NCBI GenBank assembly: GCA_046328125.1
Contig: JAXLXF010000030.1
Span: 1 to 64,000, forward strand
Length of the DNA: 64,000 bases
Direction: 5' to 3'
From: JADZEM01 sp046328125
GTDB taxonomy: Bacteria; Chloroflexota; UBA6077; JACCZL01
Shown here: positions 50,911 through 59,833 of the stretch, piece after piece
How the letters are laid out: every line of letters starts with the position of its first letter
Position numbering within the stretch: the stretch's first letter is position 1
Position numbers and translations under genes: made by a program
The notes under the pieces: model-generated
What the model saw: the letters and a program-made list of their open reading frames with translations, nothing else
Database searches by the model: none
What the model was told of the DNA's origin: nothing

Positions 50911-51849
50911 CTACTGCCCGAGCCGCTGCCCGAACCGGTCCAGCACCGCCTCGACGTGAGAGGGCGTCATCTGGAAGCCGCCGTGACCGCTGGCGGGATC
51001 TTCGATGGCGAGGTCGAGCTCGCCGCCGAGCCCCTGCACCCAGGTGGCGGTCCGACGCATCGCCGGGCAGCCGTCCCGCTCTGGTGTCGGGTCGCGCCCG
51101 CCGCAGAACGTCGCCCAGACCGTCCCGACGAACGGGCTCGGGCCGAACAGGCCGGCCGAGATGTCGCGGTTGACCGGGTAGCCTGGCGTCGCGCCGCCGG
51201 AGTTGGCGACCACGAAGCGGAACCAGCGGTCGCCCTCAGTGCGGTCGAGCGCCGTCACGCCGTACACGTTCGCCGACCCGCGACTGAACCCGTGCAGCAG
51301 CGCTCGACCGGGCGTCGCCCCGTGCACGCGCAACGCCGACGCCAGCGCAGCGTACGATTCGCGAGGCCGCAGGTAGTCGTCGATGCCGTCGCCAGAGCCG
51401 AGCCACCATTGGAGCGCCAGGATCGCGTACCCATGCGAGGCTGCGTGGGCGTGCCAGAGCGCGATCTCGTTGAAGGCGAACCCGTCGCTGCCGTGGAGCG
51501 TCACGATGACCGGGCGGTCACCCAGCGGCTCGTACGGGCTCGGGGACCAGAAGAGGGTGAAGACGCGGCCGTCGGCCGTCGGCTCGACCACCGCCCCGAC
51601 GCTGTCCGAGAACGCCGCTCGGGCAGCCGAGCGGGCTCGGGCCAGCTCGAGCAGCGCCGTCCACGACCCTGCCGCCTGCCCCTGGGCTCCTGGCGCGTCC
51701 GCCTGCCAGACCACGCTCGGCCCGTCCGTCCTGCGCCCAACCAGCGGCGACGTCACTGCTGCCGATGCGCCGGCCACACCGCCGCCGCCGACCGCACTCC
51801 CGAGGATCGTGACGAGCAGGCAGAGCAGCGCCGCCCCCCGACGGCGCAT
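50911..51849 (-). CDS. Secreted alpha/beta hydrolase (depolymerase-like)
   Basis: A 312-residue exported hydrolase. The signal peptide is LLCLLVTILGSAVGGGGVAG. The hydrolase core has PVIVTLHGSDGFAFNEIALW (oxyanion region), the nucleophile elbow LHGFSRGSANVYG (GxSxG near 199), an aspartate in FCGGRDPTP and the final histidine in GHGGFQMTPSHVEAV. The layout resembles PHB-depolymerase/feruloyl-esterase-like enzymes. I chose ATG at 51849, where the signal peptide begins; the frame upstream runs through repetitive sequence. Confidence 0.82.
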   Translation of the reverse strand: MRRRGAALLCLLVTILGSAVGGGGVAGASAAVTSPLVGRRTDGPSVVWQADAPGAQGQAAGSWTALLELARARSAARAAFSDSVGAVVEPTADGRVFTLFWSPSPYEPLGDRPVIVTLHGSDGFAFNEIALWHAHAASHGYAILALQWWLGSGDGIDDYLRPRESYAALASALRVHGATPGRALLHGFSRGSANVYGVTALDRTEGDRWFRFVVANSGGATPGYPVNRDISAGLFGPSPFVGTVWATFCGGRDPTPERDGCPAMRRTATWVQGLGGELDLAIEDPASGHGGFQMTPSHVEAVLDRFGQRLGQ

Positions 51850-52396
51850 CCCCCCGGTCAGACGCTTCCCCCAGTCAGGTGTACCCCGGTCAAGCGCGTC
51901 TCCCCAGTCAGGTGTTTCCCCCCGGTCAACTGCTGCGCGCTCTCCACATCCCACGATAACGTGTCCGCGCGCCGCTTCGTGCCGTGCTTTCGGCGCTGCT
52001 GCTCAGACGACCAGCTGGCTCGACCGTCCCGCCGGAGACGCACCTTCGAGCACGCACGCCTTCCGTCCGCTCCCGCACTCGTACACGCCCCACCCGCGAC
52101 GTATCTTTGACGACGCACGCCTTCGTGGAGCGCGGCGATCCTCGCCGCCCCGGTCTCCCACGTCCGAGCGATCCGTGAATGCAGCCCCGTCCGCCCGGCG
52201 TCGATGGCGATGCCCCTGCGACGAGCCCTGCTCCCGACACGCCAGCCATCCCGAAACGGCAACATGAGGCACTGCGGCGCGCCGATCCACGGCAGCCGCG
52301 AGCGCGCATGCTGACCTTACTCGTTCCGTCAGACTCCCGGATCAGAACACAAGGCCCAGCAGCGTAGAGACGAGCCTCATCAGCCTCAGCGGGAGA
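51850..52396. other. 547-base region without a supported gene
   Basis: Open frames exist on both strands but none has protein-like composition. At 51858-51932 there is an imperfect direct repeat of CCCCAGTCAGGTGT and CCCCGGTCAA. The rest shows nothing that I can name; the hydrolase promoter should be here. Confidence 0.5.
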
Positions 52397-52621
52397 TTAC
52401 GACACCGGAAGCCGATGCTGCGCGACAAACTCCACGCCGTCGACAACCAGCTCTGGCTCCTCATCTGGCGTGTCGGTGTTCGAGCTCAGGACCGCCATGT
52501 CCTTCGCCACATCAGCACCGTTCACGCGGAGCACGTCCAGGAGGAGGGCTTCCGCGGCGTGCTGGGATGGAAACGTGCCGATCCGATTCGCGGTCAGGGT
52601 ATCCCACACCTCGTAGACCAT
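52397..52621 (-). CDS. Small hypothetical protein
   Basis: A 74-residue protein reading MVYEVWDTLTANRIGTFPSQ then HAAEALLLDVLRVNGADVAK. The 'YevWd..tgn.ig.f.s...A..ll' pattern is one I have seen in short Chloroflexota proteins but whose function is unknown to me. The ATG at 52621 is chosen because the similarity begins there; longer starts lie upstream. It follows the broken gene at 52694-53128 on the same strand, and the two may form a unit. Confidence 0.65.
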   Translation of the reverse strand: MVYEVWDTLTANRIGTFPSQHAAEALLLDVLRVNGADVAKDMAVLSSNTDTPDEEPELVVDGVEFVAQHRLPVS

Positions 52622-52693
52622 CGCCACGATCCTTGCCCTCCTTCCTCCAAGATAGCTCTCTGTCGTCACTCTACCACGCGACGGTATCACCGG

Positions 52694-53128
52694 CTACAAC
52701 GTGACATCCTCAGTAGACGGGCCGTGCACGACGCGCACCACACACCATCGACGTAGAAGCTCCGCACCTTCTTCGGTCAACATCTCGCCGTGAGCATCGT
52801 AGATCATCCAGTGACCGCGATGCTCCGGCCCCTTGTGGGTGAACGGCGCATCGTCCGGGATGCTGAGGATCGCGATGAATTCACCATGCCGTCACCTGAG
52901 CTTCCGGGCGTTCTGGCGGACCACGCTGAACGAATCAAGGACGGAGAGGCCACGCCATGCTTCGAGGAATTCAGCATCCTGACGGGGAGGCGGTCGCCGC
53001 CGTGCTCCCTGCGAGAGGAAATCCCACGTCGTCGGCGGGTCGGTAGCAACCATGCGGAAGAACGTGCGCGCCAGTTCATCCCCCTCCAGCCGGCACAAGA
53101 GTAGCATGCACACCTGGATCTGAGGCAT
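52694..53128 (-). pseudogene. Small hypothetical gene interrupted by an in-frame TGA
   Basis: From ATG at 53128 the frame reads MPQIQVCMLLLCRLEGDELA ... FLEAWRGLSVLDSFSVVRQN then ARKLR and TGA at 52894-52892. With the stop ignored, the same frame goes on as RHGEFIAILSIPDDAPFTHK ... HWMIYDAHGEMLTEEGAELL and ends at TAG, giving 144 codons. Both halves are protein-like and join as one domain, so a single C to T change (CGA to TGA) is the likely lesion. It may be a pseudogene, a sequencing error or a rare readthrough gene. Confidence 0.65.
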
Positions 53129-53256
53129 GAGGCGGTCATGTGGCAGCGATGGTCACTCGCAGGGAGACCGCCACGTGCCGCCGCGCCCCGCACGTCGCCC
53201 ATCTACTTGACGTTGCCCGTCTCGCCACTCCTCGCGCTACCATCGTCGCCACACTC

Positions 53257-54240
53257 ATGACCAGCTCCCTGGCCGACTGCCTCAACCTCACCGAAGCCGC
53301 CGCCCGCCAGCAGTGGCGGCGGATCGCGGCGCGCCACACGGTGCGGCGCCAGGAGGCGTACCTGCCCGTCGAGCTCATCCTCTGCATCGGCCTCTTCCAG
53401 AAGGTGAACCCGCACCAGTTCGGCGGAGCCAACCTCCATAAGCTGCCGCCAGAGGTCCGCGCGCTTGCCGCCACCTTCAAACGGACCGATGGCTCGATCA
53501 CCAACAAGATGCTCAACCTCGAAGGGTTCCGTGCACACGGCGCCAAGATCGAAGTCCAGCTCTTCCTGCGACTCGGCCAGCAGCCCGACCACTTCGCCCA
53601 CCTGTACCTGGAAGTCGTCAAAGCCGCCCGCCGCGAAGGCTTCGACGGCGACCACGTCCCCGACTTCCTCAACTGGCTCGATGCTGCGCCCCAGCCCGAT
53701 CTGATCGGCCAGGACGAGCTCGGCAGCAGGGAGATCGCCGTTGCGCTGAACGACAACACCGAAGAGATCCGCGATCTACAGCGTGCCTACGACTTCGGCG
53801 ATCTGGAGACCTCCCGCATCGTCGAGCAGCGTGTCCGTCTCCGTCAGCACGTCTTCGCGAGCGCGGTCGTCGCCCAGTACCAGCACCGCTGCGCCTTCTG
53901 CGGCTTCGACGCCAGCGCCCTTCGAGGACGCCGCCTCCTCGTCGCCTCGCACATCAAGCCGTGGGCCGCATCCACCAATCGCGAGCGCCTCGACTCCCGT
54001 AATGGCATCGCTGCCTGCGCCATCCACGACAGCGCCTTCGACACCGGCCTGCTCACCGTGCAAGCTGACCTGACCGTGCGCCGCGCGCCGTCCCTCGAAG
54101 CCGTCCTCCAGCCAGACACCGCCGCCGAGCGACTCTTCGGCCCCGACACCCTCCGGACGCGCCTGCTCGTGCCGCCCGACGCGCCCGGACCCCGGGCAGC
54201 CTACCTCATCTACCACGCCCGCCACGTCTACCGAGGCTGA
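53257..54240 (+). CDS. HNH endonuclease
   Basis: A 327-residue protein with a C-terminal HNH nuclease domain. QHRCAFCGFDASALRGRRLL gives the CxxC zinc-binding pair, VASHIKPWAASTNRERLDSR carries the first catalytic histidine, and NGIAACAIHDSAFDTGLLTV the asparagine and last histidine. This is the HNH_2-like arrangement found in many defence restriction enzymes. The N-terminal 200 residues are helical and unassigned; they may bind DNA. The ATG at 53257 is supported by a protein-like start. The PD-(D/E)xK protein follows by 46 bases on the same strand. Confidence 0.85.
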   Translation: MTSSLADCLNLTEAAARQQWRRIAARHTVRRQEAYLPVELILCIGLFQKVNPHQFGGANLHKLPPEVRALAATFKRTDGSITNKMLNLEGFRAHGAKIEVQLFLRLGQQPDHFAHLYLEVVKAARREGFDGDHVPDFLNWLDAAPQPDLIGQDELGSREIAVALNDNTEEIRDLQRAYDFGDLETSRIVEQRVRLRQHVFASAVVAQYQHRCAFCGFDASALRGRRLLVASHIKPWAASTNRERLDSRNGIAACAIHDSAFDTGLLTVQADLTVRRAPSLEAVLQPDTAAERLFGPDTLRTRLLVPPDAPGPRAAYLIYHARHVYRG

Positions 54241-54286
54241 CGCATGGCTCGGGCCGTTTCCTCACGTCCCGTCGCATAATCGGCCA

Positions 54287-55432
54287 ATGGCTGTGCAGCG
54301 CCCCGCTGGCCCTCCGAGCGAAGCCGAGACCGTCTACTGGCTCAAGCGCGCCCTCGAAGCCGACGGACTCGGCGGTCGGCGCGTCCGTCACGTCCTGGTC
54401 GACCGCGATCCGGCCTACCTCAACTCGCCGTTCGCCAGACGGCTCCAGCCGATGGGCTCGCCACGGATCGGCAACTGGCGCCCAGACATCGTCTGCACGG
54501 TAGACCACGCCGGCACGGAGTACCTGGCCGGCTTCGAGGTCAAAGGCGCCAGCGGATTCGAGCGCGGCGTCGTCCAGGCCAGCCGCTACCGCGACGGCGT
54601 CCACGAAGCGTATCTCTGCGTGCCGCGCAACGGCTCCCTCCCCGACTGGCTCATCACCACGGCGCGCCAGACTGGCGTCGGACTGCTCCAGGCCAACCCG
54701 ACCGTGCTGACGCTCGACGTTCCGCCCCAGCCGCCCCGCCCCGAGCCATCGCTCTACCTCGCCACCCGGCGCTATCTCCTCGGCGAGGAGACCACCCGTT
54801 CGCTCGGCCTGAATCGCCCCTTGCACTACGCCGCCGCCCTGATCGCCTGCACCACGCCCGATGCGCCGCTCGACGTCCTGGTCCAGCGTTGGGGACTCGC
54901 AGAGTCGGCCGCTCGGATGGCCCTGCACGGCGCCGAGACGCTCGGCCTGCTCCACGACGGGCTGCCCACGGGACGTGGCCTCGCCTGGGCGGACCTGCTC
55001 CGAGTCGTCGGCTTCGACGTGAGCAAGACCCGGTTCCTCACCGGCCCGCGCTACCGCCTGGTCCGCGATGCTCCCGGACTGGCCGCCGTCCTGCGAACGA
55101 TCTTGCTCGCCCAGGACACCGTTCGGCTGGTTGTCGACGCGCTCCAGGACTCACCGGCCGGGCTTCCTGCCGACGATCTCGCGTGGTCGGCCCACCGCGC
55201 GGACGAGGCACTGACTCGCGCCCTGTTCGGCCCACCGCCCGAGCCGAGCTCCGCGTCATGGGATCTCAAACCGTGGTCGCGCTTCCAGCTCAAAGCGATG
55301 CTCTACGACGTCGGCATCCTCGACTCGCCACTCGGCCCCGGTGCCAGCGGCGGCCGCCACGCCGGCTACGACTCGCACATCGACCACTGGCAGCTCGGCT
55401 CCGCGATGATTCTCTCTCCTACAGCCATCTGA
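54287..55432 (+). CDS. PD-(D/E)xK nuclease-like protein
   Basis: A 381-residue protein that I do not recognise by name. NWRPDIVCTVDHAGTEYLAG followed by FEVKGASGFERG gives P-D-x(n)-E-x-K (near residues 68-88), the core of restriction-type nucleases. HEAYLCVPRNGSLPDWLITT fits the next strand and helix. The C-terminal half has winged-helix-like segments (VLVQRWGLAESAARMALHGA) that could read DNA or sense a partner. It may form a nuclease pair with the HNH protein directly upstream. The assignment is from motifs only. Confidence 0.7.
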   Translation: MAVQRPAGPPSEAETVYWLKRALEADGLGGRRVRHVLVDRDPAYLNSPFARRLQPMGSPRIGNWRPDIVCTVDHAGTEYLAGFEVKGASGFERGVVQASRYRDGVHEAYLCVPRNGSLPDWLITTARQTGVGLLQANPTVLTLDVPPQPPRPEPSLYLATRRYLLGEETTRSLGLNRPLHYAAALIACTTPDAPLDVLVQRWGLAESAARMALHGAETLGLLHDGLPTGRGLAWADLLRVVGFDVSKTRFLTGPRYRLVRDAPGLAAVLRTILLAQDTVRLVVDALQDSPAGLPADDLAWSAHRADEALTRALFGPPPEPSSASWDLKPWSRFQLKAMLYDVGILDSPLGPGASGGRHAGYDSHIDHWQLGSAMILSPTAI

Positions 55433-55460
55433 TCGGCAATCATCGCACCCATATTCTCCC

Positions 55461-55586
55461 ACCGCAGCGAGCCTGTGCTCTCCCTCCGTCATCCCGACCG
55501 TGGCGAGCCTGTGCTCTCCCCCTGTCATCCCGACCGTAGCGAGCCGACGCACTCCCCCTGTCATCCCGACCGCAGCGAGGAACGAG
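55461..55586. repeat. 36-bp tandem repeat, 3.3 copies
   Basis: Units start at 55461, 55497, 55533 and 55569 (partial). The shared core is CTGTCATCCCGACCGTAGCG. The 393-base gap 55433-55825 also contains a CTCCTGA/CTCCTGT microsatellite near 55795-55828 and no supported gene. There are no spacers, so it is not a CRISPR array. Confidence 0.9.
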
Positions 55587-55793
55587 CGGAGTGGAGGGAT
55601 CTCACGCTCCGGAGCAGGACGCTTCCAGATTCCCTGACTGCCCTTGGACTGCCCTTGCCATCACCAGCAGCGTGGCATCAAAGCTCGTCGTGGCGCTGGA
55701 GCCAGGGCTTTCAAACCGTCAATACCGTCAGGTTTTGATGGTTTTGGAAGTTTTGTCACAGATGGGGTACGTGCACACACACGCCCTGTCTCC

Positions 55794-55824
<31 letters not shown>

Positions 55825-55825
55825 C

Positions 55826-58800
55826 CTACCGTTCCACCACCACGAAGTCCGACACGTCCAGCGTCAGGCTCGTGCGGACCGAAGTCCCGTCCTGCGTCAG
55901 CGGCAACGGACCGCGCCGCACGCTCCAGACCCGCTTCGCCGGTCCCACCTCGTGGATCGTCAGCTGCACGTCTCGGGGGCCGTCCAGCAGGCACGCGATC
56001 GGCACGAGAATCGCCCGATCCGTCTCCAGCAGCCCCGTCTCCACCAGCGGCTCCGAGCACTCCGCGCCCCGCCGTGCGAACGGCAGCGCCGGCCCCACCA
56101 GCACCCCCAGCCAGTCCGTCCGGAACCCCGACAGCGGCGTGTGCGTGAACGGCCCACGGTCTGGCGGCGGCAACGGGCTCGGGAAGCCGCTCTGCACGTA
56201 CGCCGCCCCTAACAACGAGCCCCACAAGATCGCCTGCCCCCGCGCGAACCGGTTCGAGGTCGCCGCCGGCGAGCCGTCCGAGAACCGCGCCAGCACCTCC
56301 GTCGTCGGGAGCGGGTCGAGCCGCTGCCGAAACGCCAGCGCCGGCAGCTGCACCGACTCTCCGTTCACCGTCGTCGAGATCGAGTCCAGCGGCTTCAGCC
56401 TCGGCAGCTCGATCCTCGGCCGAATGAACGTCGTCACCTTCTCCAGCGTCTGGTCCTTCAGCCCGAACACCGGCAGCAGCGTCGCGATCGGCTCGTTGTA
56501 CTCGTCCTTGAAGCCGCCCCCTGCCATCGAGATCAGCGTCCCGCCGTCCCGAACCCAGGCCGTCAGCCCCACCGCCGCCGCCCGCGAGAGTCGGTCGCCC
56601 GCCAGGAACAGCACCCGGTACCGCGCCGCGCTCCCGTCGATCAGGTCGTCCTCCACCACCACGTCCACCGGCACCTGGGCGTGCCGGAGCGCCGTCCAGA
56701 GGCACTTCCGCTCCGCGTTGTACGCCGTGCTCGGGAAGTCGTCCGCGTCGTCCGGCCTCAGCCCGTCCGCCGCGCCTGCCGTCACCCGATCCCACAGGTC
56801 CGTGCTCTCGGATAGGATCAAGCCGACCGTCGCCGGGCGCAGCTTGCCGTCCACGATCGAGTCGTCCACCGCCCCTAGCTCGTACGTCACGTCGCGGACC
56901 GTCTGGTACCGGCTCAGGTCGTCATGGCGGATGTAATTCTCGGTGTTCGCCTGCTCCGGGGTGACCTGGAAGTAGTCCAGCGCCTTCGCCCCGTGTGCGA
57001 TCGCCGTCACCACGCTCCGCCTGAAGTCCGCGTCCGTCGTGCCCGGGCTGTGCGGCATCGCGTACGTCTGGATCACCCCCGGCCGATCCCGCATCCCGCA
57101 GCGGAACACGTCCAGCAGGTAGCCGGACATCTGCGGCCCCAGCTCGCTCACCTGCCACCAGTAGTCGCTGTGGCTCGCCCGGTTGATCGCCCCTCGCCGG
57201 AACGCCTGAACCCAGAGTGCCAGCTCCGGCCAGAAGAATGGGTGCGGCGAGAAGTTCGGCCCGTACACGATCTCGTTGCCGAACGCCTCGCGCAGCCGCC
57301 CCGATGCCGCCGCCAGCCGATCCAGCGTCGCCGTCACGAGGTACCGGTGGCTCTCCACGTACAGCCGCGGCGTCTTGCGGGCGTCCTCCTCGTCGTCCAC
57401 GTACTTGACCCGCCGCCAGCGCTGGTCCAGCGGCCGACGCGTCACGCTCGCGGCGTCGTCGGCCGGCATCACGTCCTCCGGCTGGAACCCCTTGCCCTGG
57501 AGCATCGCCCGCAGCCCGTCGTCGCGCCCGTCCTTCGGCGCCCAGTTCGAGAGGCCCACCTCGTCGCCGTAGCTGAACCCTCGCAGGTACGGCTGCCCCT
57601 GCACCGCGTCCAGGTCACGCCGCGCCTTCCCGATGTTGTCGTCAGATGGAAACCAGCGAAAGTCGCCCAGCATCTGGAACTTCCCGACCGTCCGCCCGTC
57701 CTCGCGCAGCGCCTGCACCTCGACCGGCAGCCCGCCCACCCCCAGCCGGTTGAACGCGTTCAGCCCCAGCAGCATGAACAGCCGCCGGTACAGCTGGTAG
57801 ATCCGGGCCGGGCCGGTCAGGTTCCGCTCGGCGTCGTCGCCCAGCCCGCCGTAGACCAGCGTCCGCACCGGCACCTTCCCGACCGGCGCAGGCGTCTTCT
57901 CCAGCGCCGCCACGATCTTCCCGAGCGTCTCCTCGCCGGTCTCGATCTCCTGGGGTGCCCTGGCCGGGAACGGCGGCAGGTTCAGCAGCAGCCGGCTGCC
58001 CGCCTCCTCGCGGTACTCGATGGTCCGGAGGATGGCCGAGTCGCTCGGGGCGCTCGCCAGCTCCACCAGCAGCGTCACCCGCCGATTCTGGCTGTTGTTC
58101 ACCTGCGTCAAGGCCAGGTGGCTCGGGTGGGTTGTGTCGCGAGACGAGACGTCCACCCACGGCGACCGCTCGCCCGGCTCCATCCGCTGTGGCCGTCCGC
58201 TCGTCCGGGTGATGCCCGTCTTGTCGATCGTGAACGACGGGAACGTCCACGGCACTCGGTTGACGGTGTACCGGGCGTCCACCGTGAAGCTCTCGCCGCT
58301 GTCCCCGGGATTGGTGATCCGCATGAACGCGCGGCCGGCCGCCGCCACGCCCAGCTCGTCCAGGATCGGGTAGGCGCGCGTGCCCCGCGCCTTGAACGAG
58401 TCCTCCAGGTCGGTGGTCAAGAGCAGCAGATCCAGCACCCGGTTCGCGGCCGGCTCCGGGCCGTCCAGCACCTCCACCGAGACCCGCGCCTTCCCTCCCA
58501 CGAGGTCCAGCTGGCCGCCCTCCATCACCAGCCCCTCGGCGCCGTTCGGCAGGTCGTGCCAGGGGGCGTCGTCCAGGTTGAAGAACCAGGCCCGCGTCGT
58601 GCCGGGCGCCCCGATCTCCACTCTCGCTGGCGGCCGACCGGCCTGCTCCACGGTGATCGCCATCCGGGCGTGGTACTCGCGGAACGGGTACTCGTAGCGG
58701 GCCAGCAGGCGATACGGCCCCGGCTTCGGGATCGACGTCTCCAGGGTGGCCCGCGCGCCCACGCAGTCGGCCGGAGCGTACAGGAAGCGCTCGCCGGAGA

Positions 58801-59125
58801 CGTGGCTCGCCCCGATGCTGTCCACCATGTAGTTGCCCTGGCCCACCCGAATCGCCCGCCAGCCTTCGCGCGGCGACGTGCCCGGCACGGCGCCGTCCGG
58901 CACGAAGTCCTCGGCCTCCAGCAGGATCCGGGTCACCCCGCCGGTGTCGGGGGTCGGGGGCGGCGGCGCGGGCGTCGGCTGGACGTCCTTGCGGGCGGCC
59001 GTCGGGATCGGGCGGGGGGTCGGGGGCGGGGCTGCGACCTCACACGCCGCCAGCGCTCCAGCTGCGAGCGCGAGGCCGCCGAGCATCGCCCGCCGCAGCG
59101 CCTCCCGCCGACTCACCCGCGCCAT
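55826..59125 (-). CDS. Large Tat lipoprotein, glycoside-hydrolase-like
   Basis: A 1099-residue exported protein. SRREALRRAMLGGLALAAGA ends in the lipobox LAAC, so it carries a twin-arginine lipoprotein signal, followed by a Pro/Thr linker. A carbohydrate-binding-like beta domain follows (to about 260), then a second beta domain. The middle (about 540-800) looks like a TIM barrel of GH42/GH-A type (GFSYGDEVGLSNW, NEIVYGPNFSPHPFFWPELA), where the glutamate of YGDEVG could be catalytic. A GATase-like trimerisation domain (RVLFLAGDRLSRAAAVGLTA) completes it. It may process extracellular glycans. ATG at 59125 chosen for the signal. Confidence 0.8.
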   Translation of the reverse strand: MARVSRREALRRAMLGGLALAAGALAACEVAAPPPTPRPIPTAARKDVQPTPAPPPPTPDTGGVTRILLEAEDFVPDGAVPGTSPREGWRAIRVGQGNYMVDSIGASHVSGERFLYAPADCVGARATLETSIPKPGPYRLLARYEYPFREYHARMAITVEQAGRPPARVEIGAPGTTRAWFFNLDDAPWHDLPNGAEGLVMEGGQLDLVGGKARVSVEVLDGPEPAANRVLDLLLLTTDLEDSFKARGTRAYPILDELGVAAAGRAFMRITNPGDSGESFTVDARYTVNRVPWTFPSFTIDKTGITRTSGRPQRMEPGERSPWVDVSSRDTTHPSHLALTQVNNSQNRRVTLLVELASAPSDSAILRTIEYREEAGSRLLLNLPPFPARAPQEIETGEETLGKIVAALEKTPAPVGKVPVRTLVYGGLGDDAERNLTGPARIYQLYRRLFMLLGLNAFNRLGVGGLPVEVQALREDGRTVGKFQMLGDFRWFPSDDNIGKARRDLDAVQGQPYLRGFSYGDEVGLSNWAPKDGRDDGLRAMLQGKGFQPEDVMPADDAASVTRRPLDQRWRRVKYVDDEEDARKTPRLYVESHRYLVTATLDRLAAASGRLREAFGNEIVYGPNFSPHPFFWPELALWVQAFRRGAINRASHSDYWWQVSELGPQMSGYLLDVFRCGMRDRPGVIQTYAMPHSPGTTDADFRRSVVTAIAHGAKALDYFQVTPEQANTENYIRHDDLSRYQTVRDVTYELGAVDDSIVDGKLRPATVGLILSESTDLWDRVTAGAADGLRPDDADDFPSTAYNAERKCLWTALRHAQVPVDVVVEDDLIDGSAARYRVLFLAGDRLSRAAAVGLTAWVRDGGTLISMAGGGFKDEYNEPIATLLPVFGLKDQTLEKVTTFIRPRIELPRLKPLDSISTTVNGESVQLPALAFRQRLDPLPTTEVLARFSDGSPAATSNRFARGQAILWGSLLGAAYVQSGFPSPLPPPDRGPFTHTPLSGFRTDWLGVLVGPALPFARRGAECSEPLVETGLLETDRAILVPIACLLDGPRDVQLTIHEVGPAKRVWSVRRGPLPLTQDGTSVRTSLTLDVSDFVVVER

Positions 59126-59159
59126 GATCCGCCGCCTCACCGAAGTCTCGGTTCTTGCG

Positions 59160-59386
59160 CTACGCATCGAGCAGTCGGACGAAGTCGTCAATGCTCAGCC
59201 CTGCCTGACGAACGATCGCGCGGAGCGTTCCACGATCGAGCACGCGATGGTCCGGCACCACCGTCTGCGCGAACGGATCGTCCCGCCGATCGCGATGTGA
59301 CTGCCGACCTGGCGTCTCACGGTGAAACCGGCCCGTTCGAGCGCGGCGACACACGCCCGTCCCGAGATGACCGGAAGCTGCGTCAT
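59160..59386 (-). pseudogene. hicA: HicA toxin gene with frameshift
   Basis: The frame opens MTQLPVISGRACVAALERAG then FTVRRQVGSHIAI, a normal HicA N-terminus with the catalytic GSH. The rest, RRDDPFAQTVVPDHRVLDRG then TLRAIVRQAGLSIDDFVRLL, lies in another frame. A single G is missing where 'SHIAMRRDDP' is expected, near 59296. The toxin is therefore probably inactive, unless the base was lost in sequencing. The start overlaps the hicB stop (ATGA). Confidence 0.82.
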
Positions 59387-59601
59387 ACGGCGACGACGAG
59401 AACGTCGAAGCGCTCCTCGGGCACTGCAAGGCCGTCTTCTTCCAGCGCCGCGACATACGCTTCGATGGCTTCCCGAATGTTCTCGATCGCCTCAGTCCTC
59501 GTCGCACCCTGACTGATGCAGCCCGGAAGGCTCGGACACTCGGCCACCCAGAACCCATCCTCGCCGGGCGAGATGATGACTTGCCGAAGCGTCTCGCGCA
59601 T
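59383..59601 (-). CDS. hicB: HicB-family antitoxin
   Basis: A 72-residue HicB: RQVIISPGEDGFWVAECPSL then PGCISQGATRTEAIENIREA and EAYVAALEEDG, the standard family pattern. ATG at 59601 fits the family start. The order here is antitoxin first, unlike the pair at 138-538. With its own toxin frameshifted, this antitoxin may now be an orphan or may counter other HicA proteins. Confidence 0.88.
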   Translation of the reverse strand: MRETLRQVIISPGEDGFWVAECPSLPGCISQGATRTEAIENIREAIEAYVAALEEDGLAVPEERFDVLVVAV

Positions 59602-59833
59602 CCCGACCCTCTCAACACTCGTATTTCGGCCAGGGCGACTTGCGACTCCCGCTCCCTGCAACGCCGTCCGCTGCTTCTGCCCCTGCTCCGTCGCTGAGGC
59701 TCGATTCTACCACGGCTCTGGACGCCCGCCCCTTGCTGCCGGTGAGCGCCGCTTCTGCTACAGTCCGCCGACAAGACCCCCCAACGATCGTCCAACAACC
59801 ACCTCGCTCGGCGCCGAGCAGGAGCACGCCACC

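Noticed and set aside
51850..52396. Several open frames of 60-130 codons
   Set aside because: They overlap on all strands, lack ribosome sites and have random composition.
55461..55586. Possible CRISPR array at the 36-bp repeats
   Set aside because: Copies are directly adjacent, without spacers, and no cas gene is present.
56924..59512. 862-codon plus-strand frame opposite the Tat lipoprotein
   Set aside because: Arg/Pro/His-rich and without any domain; a shadow of the real gene.
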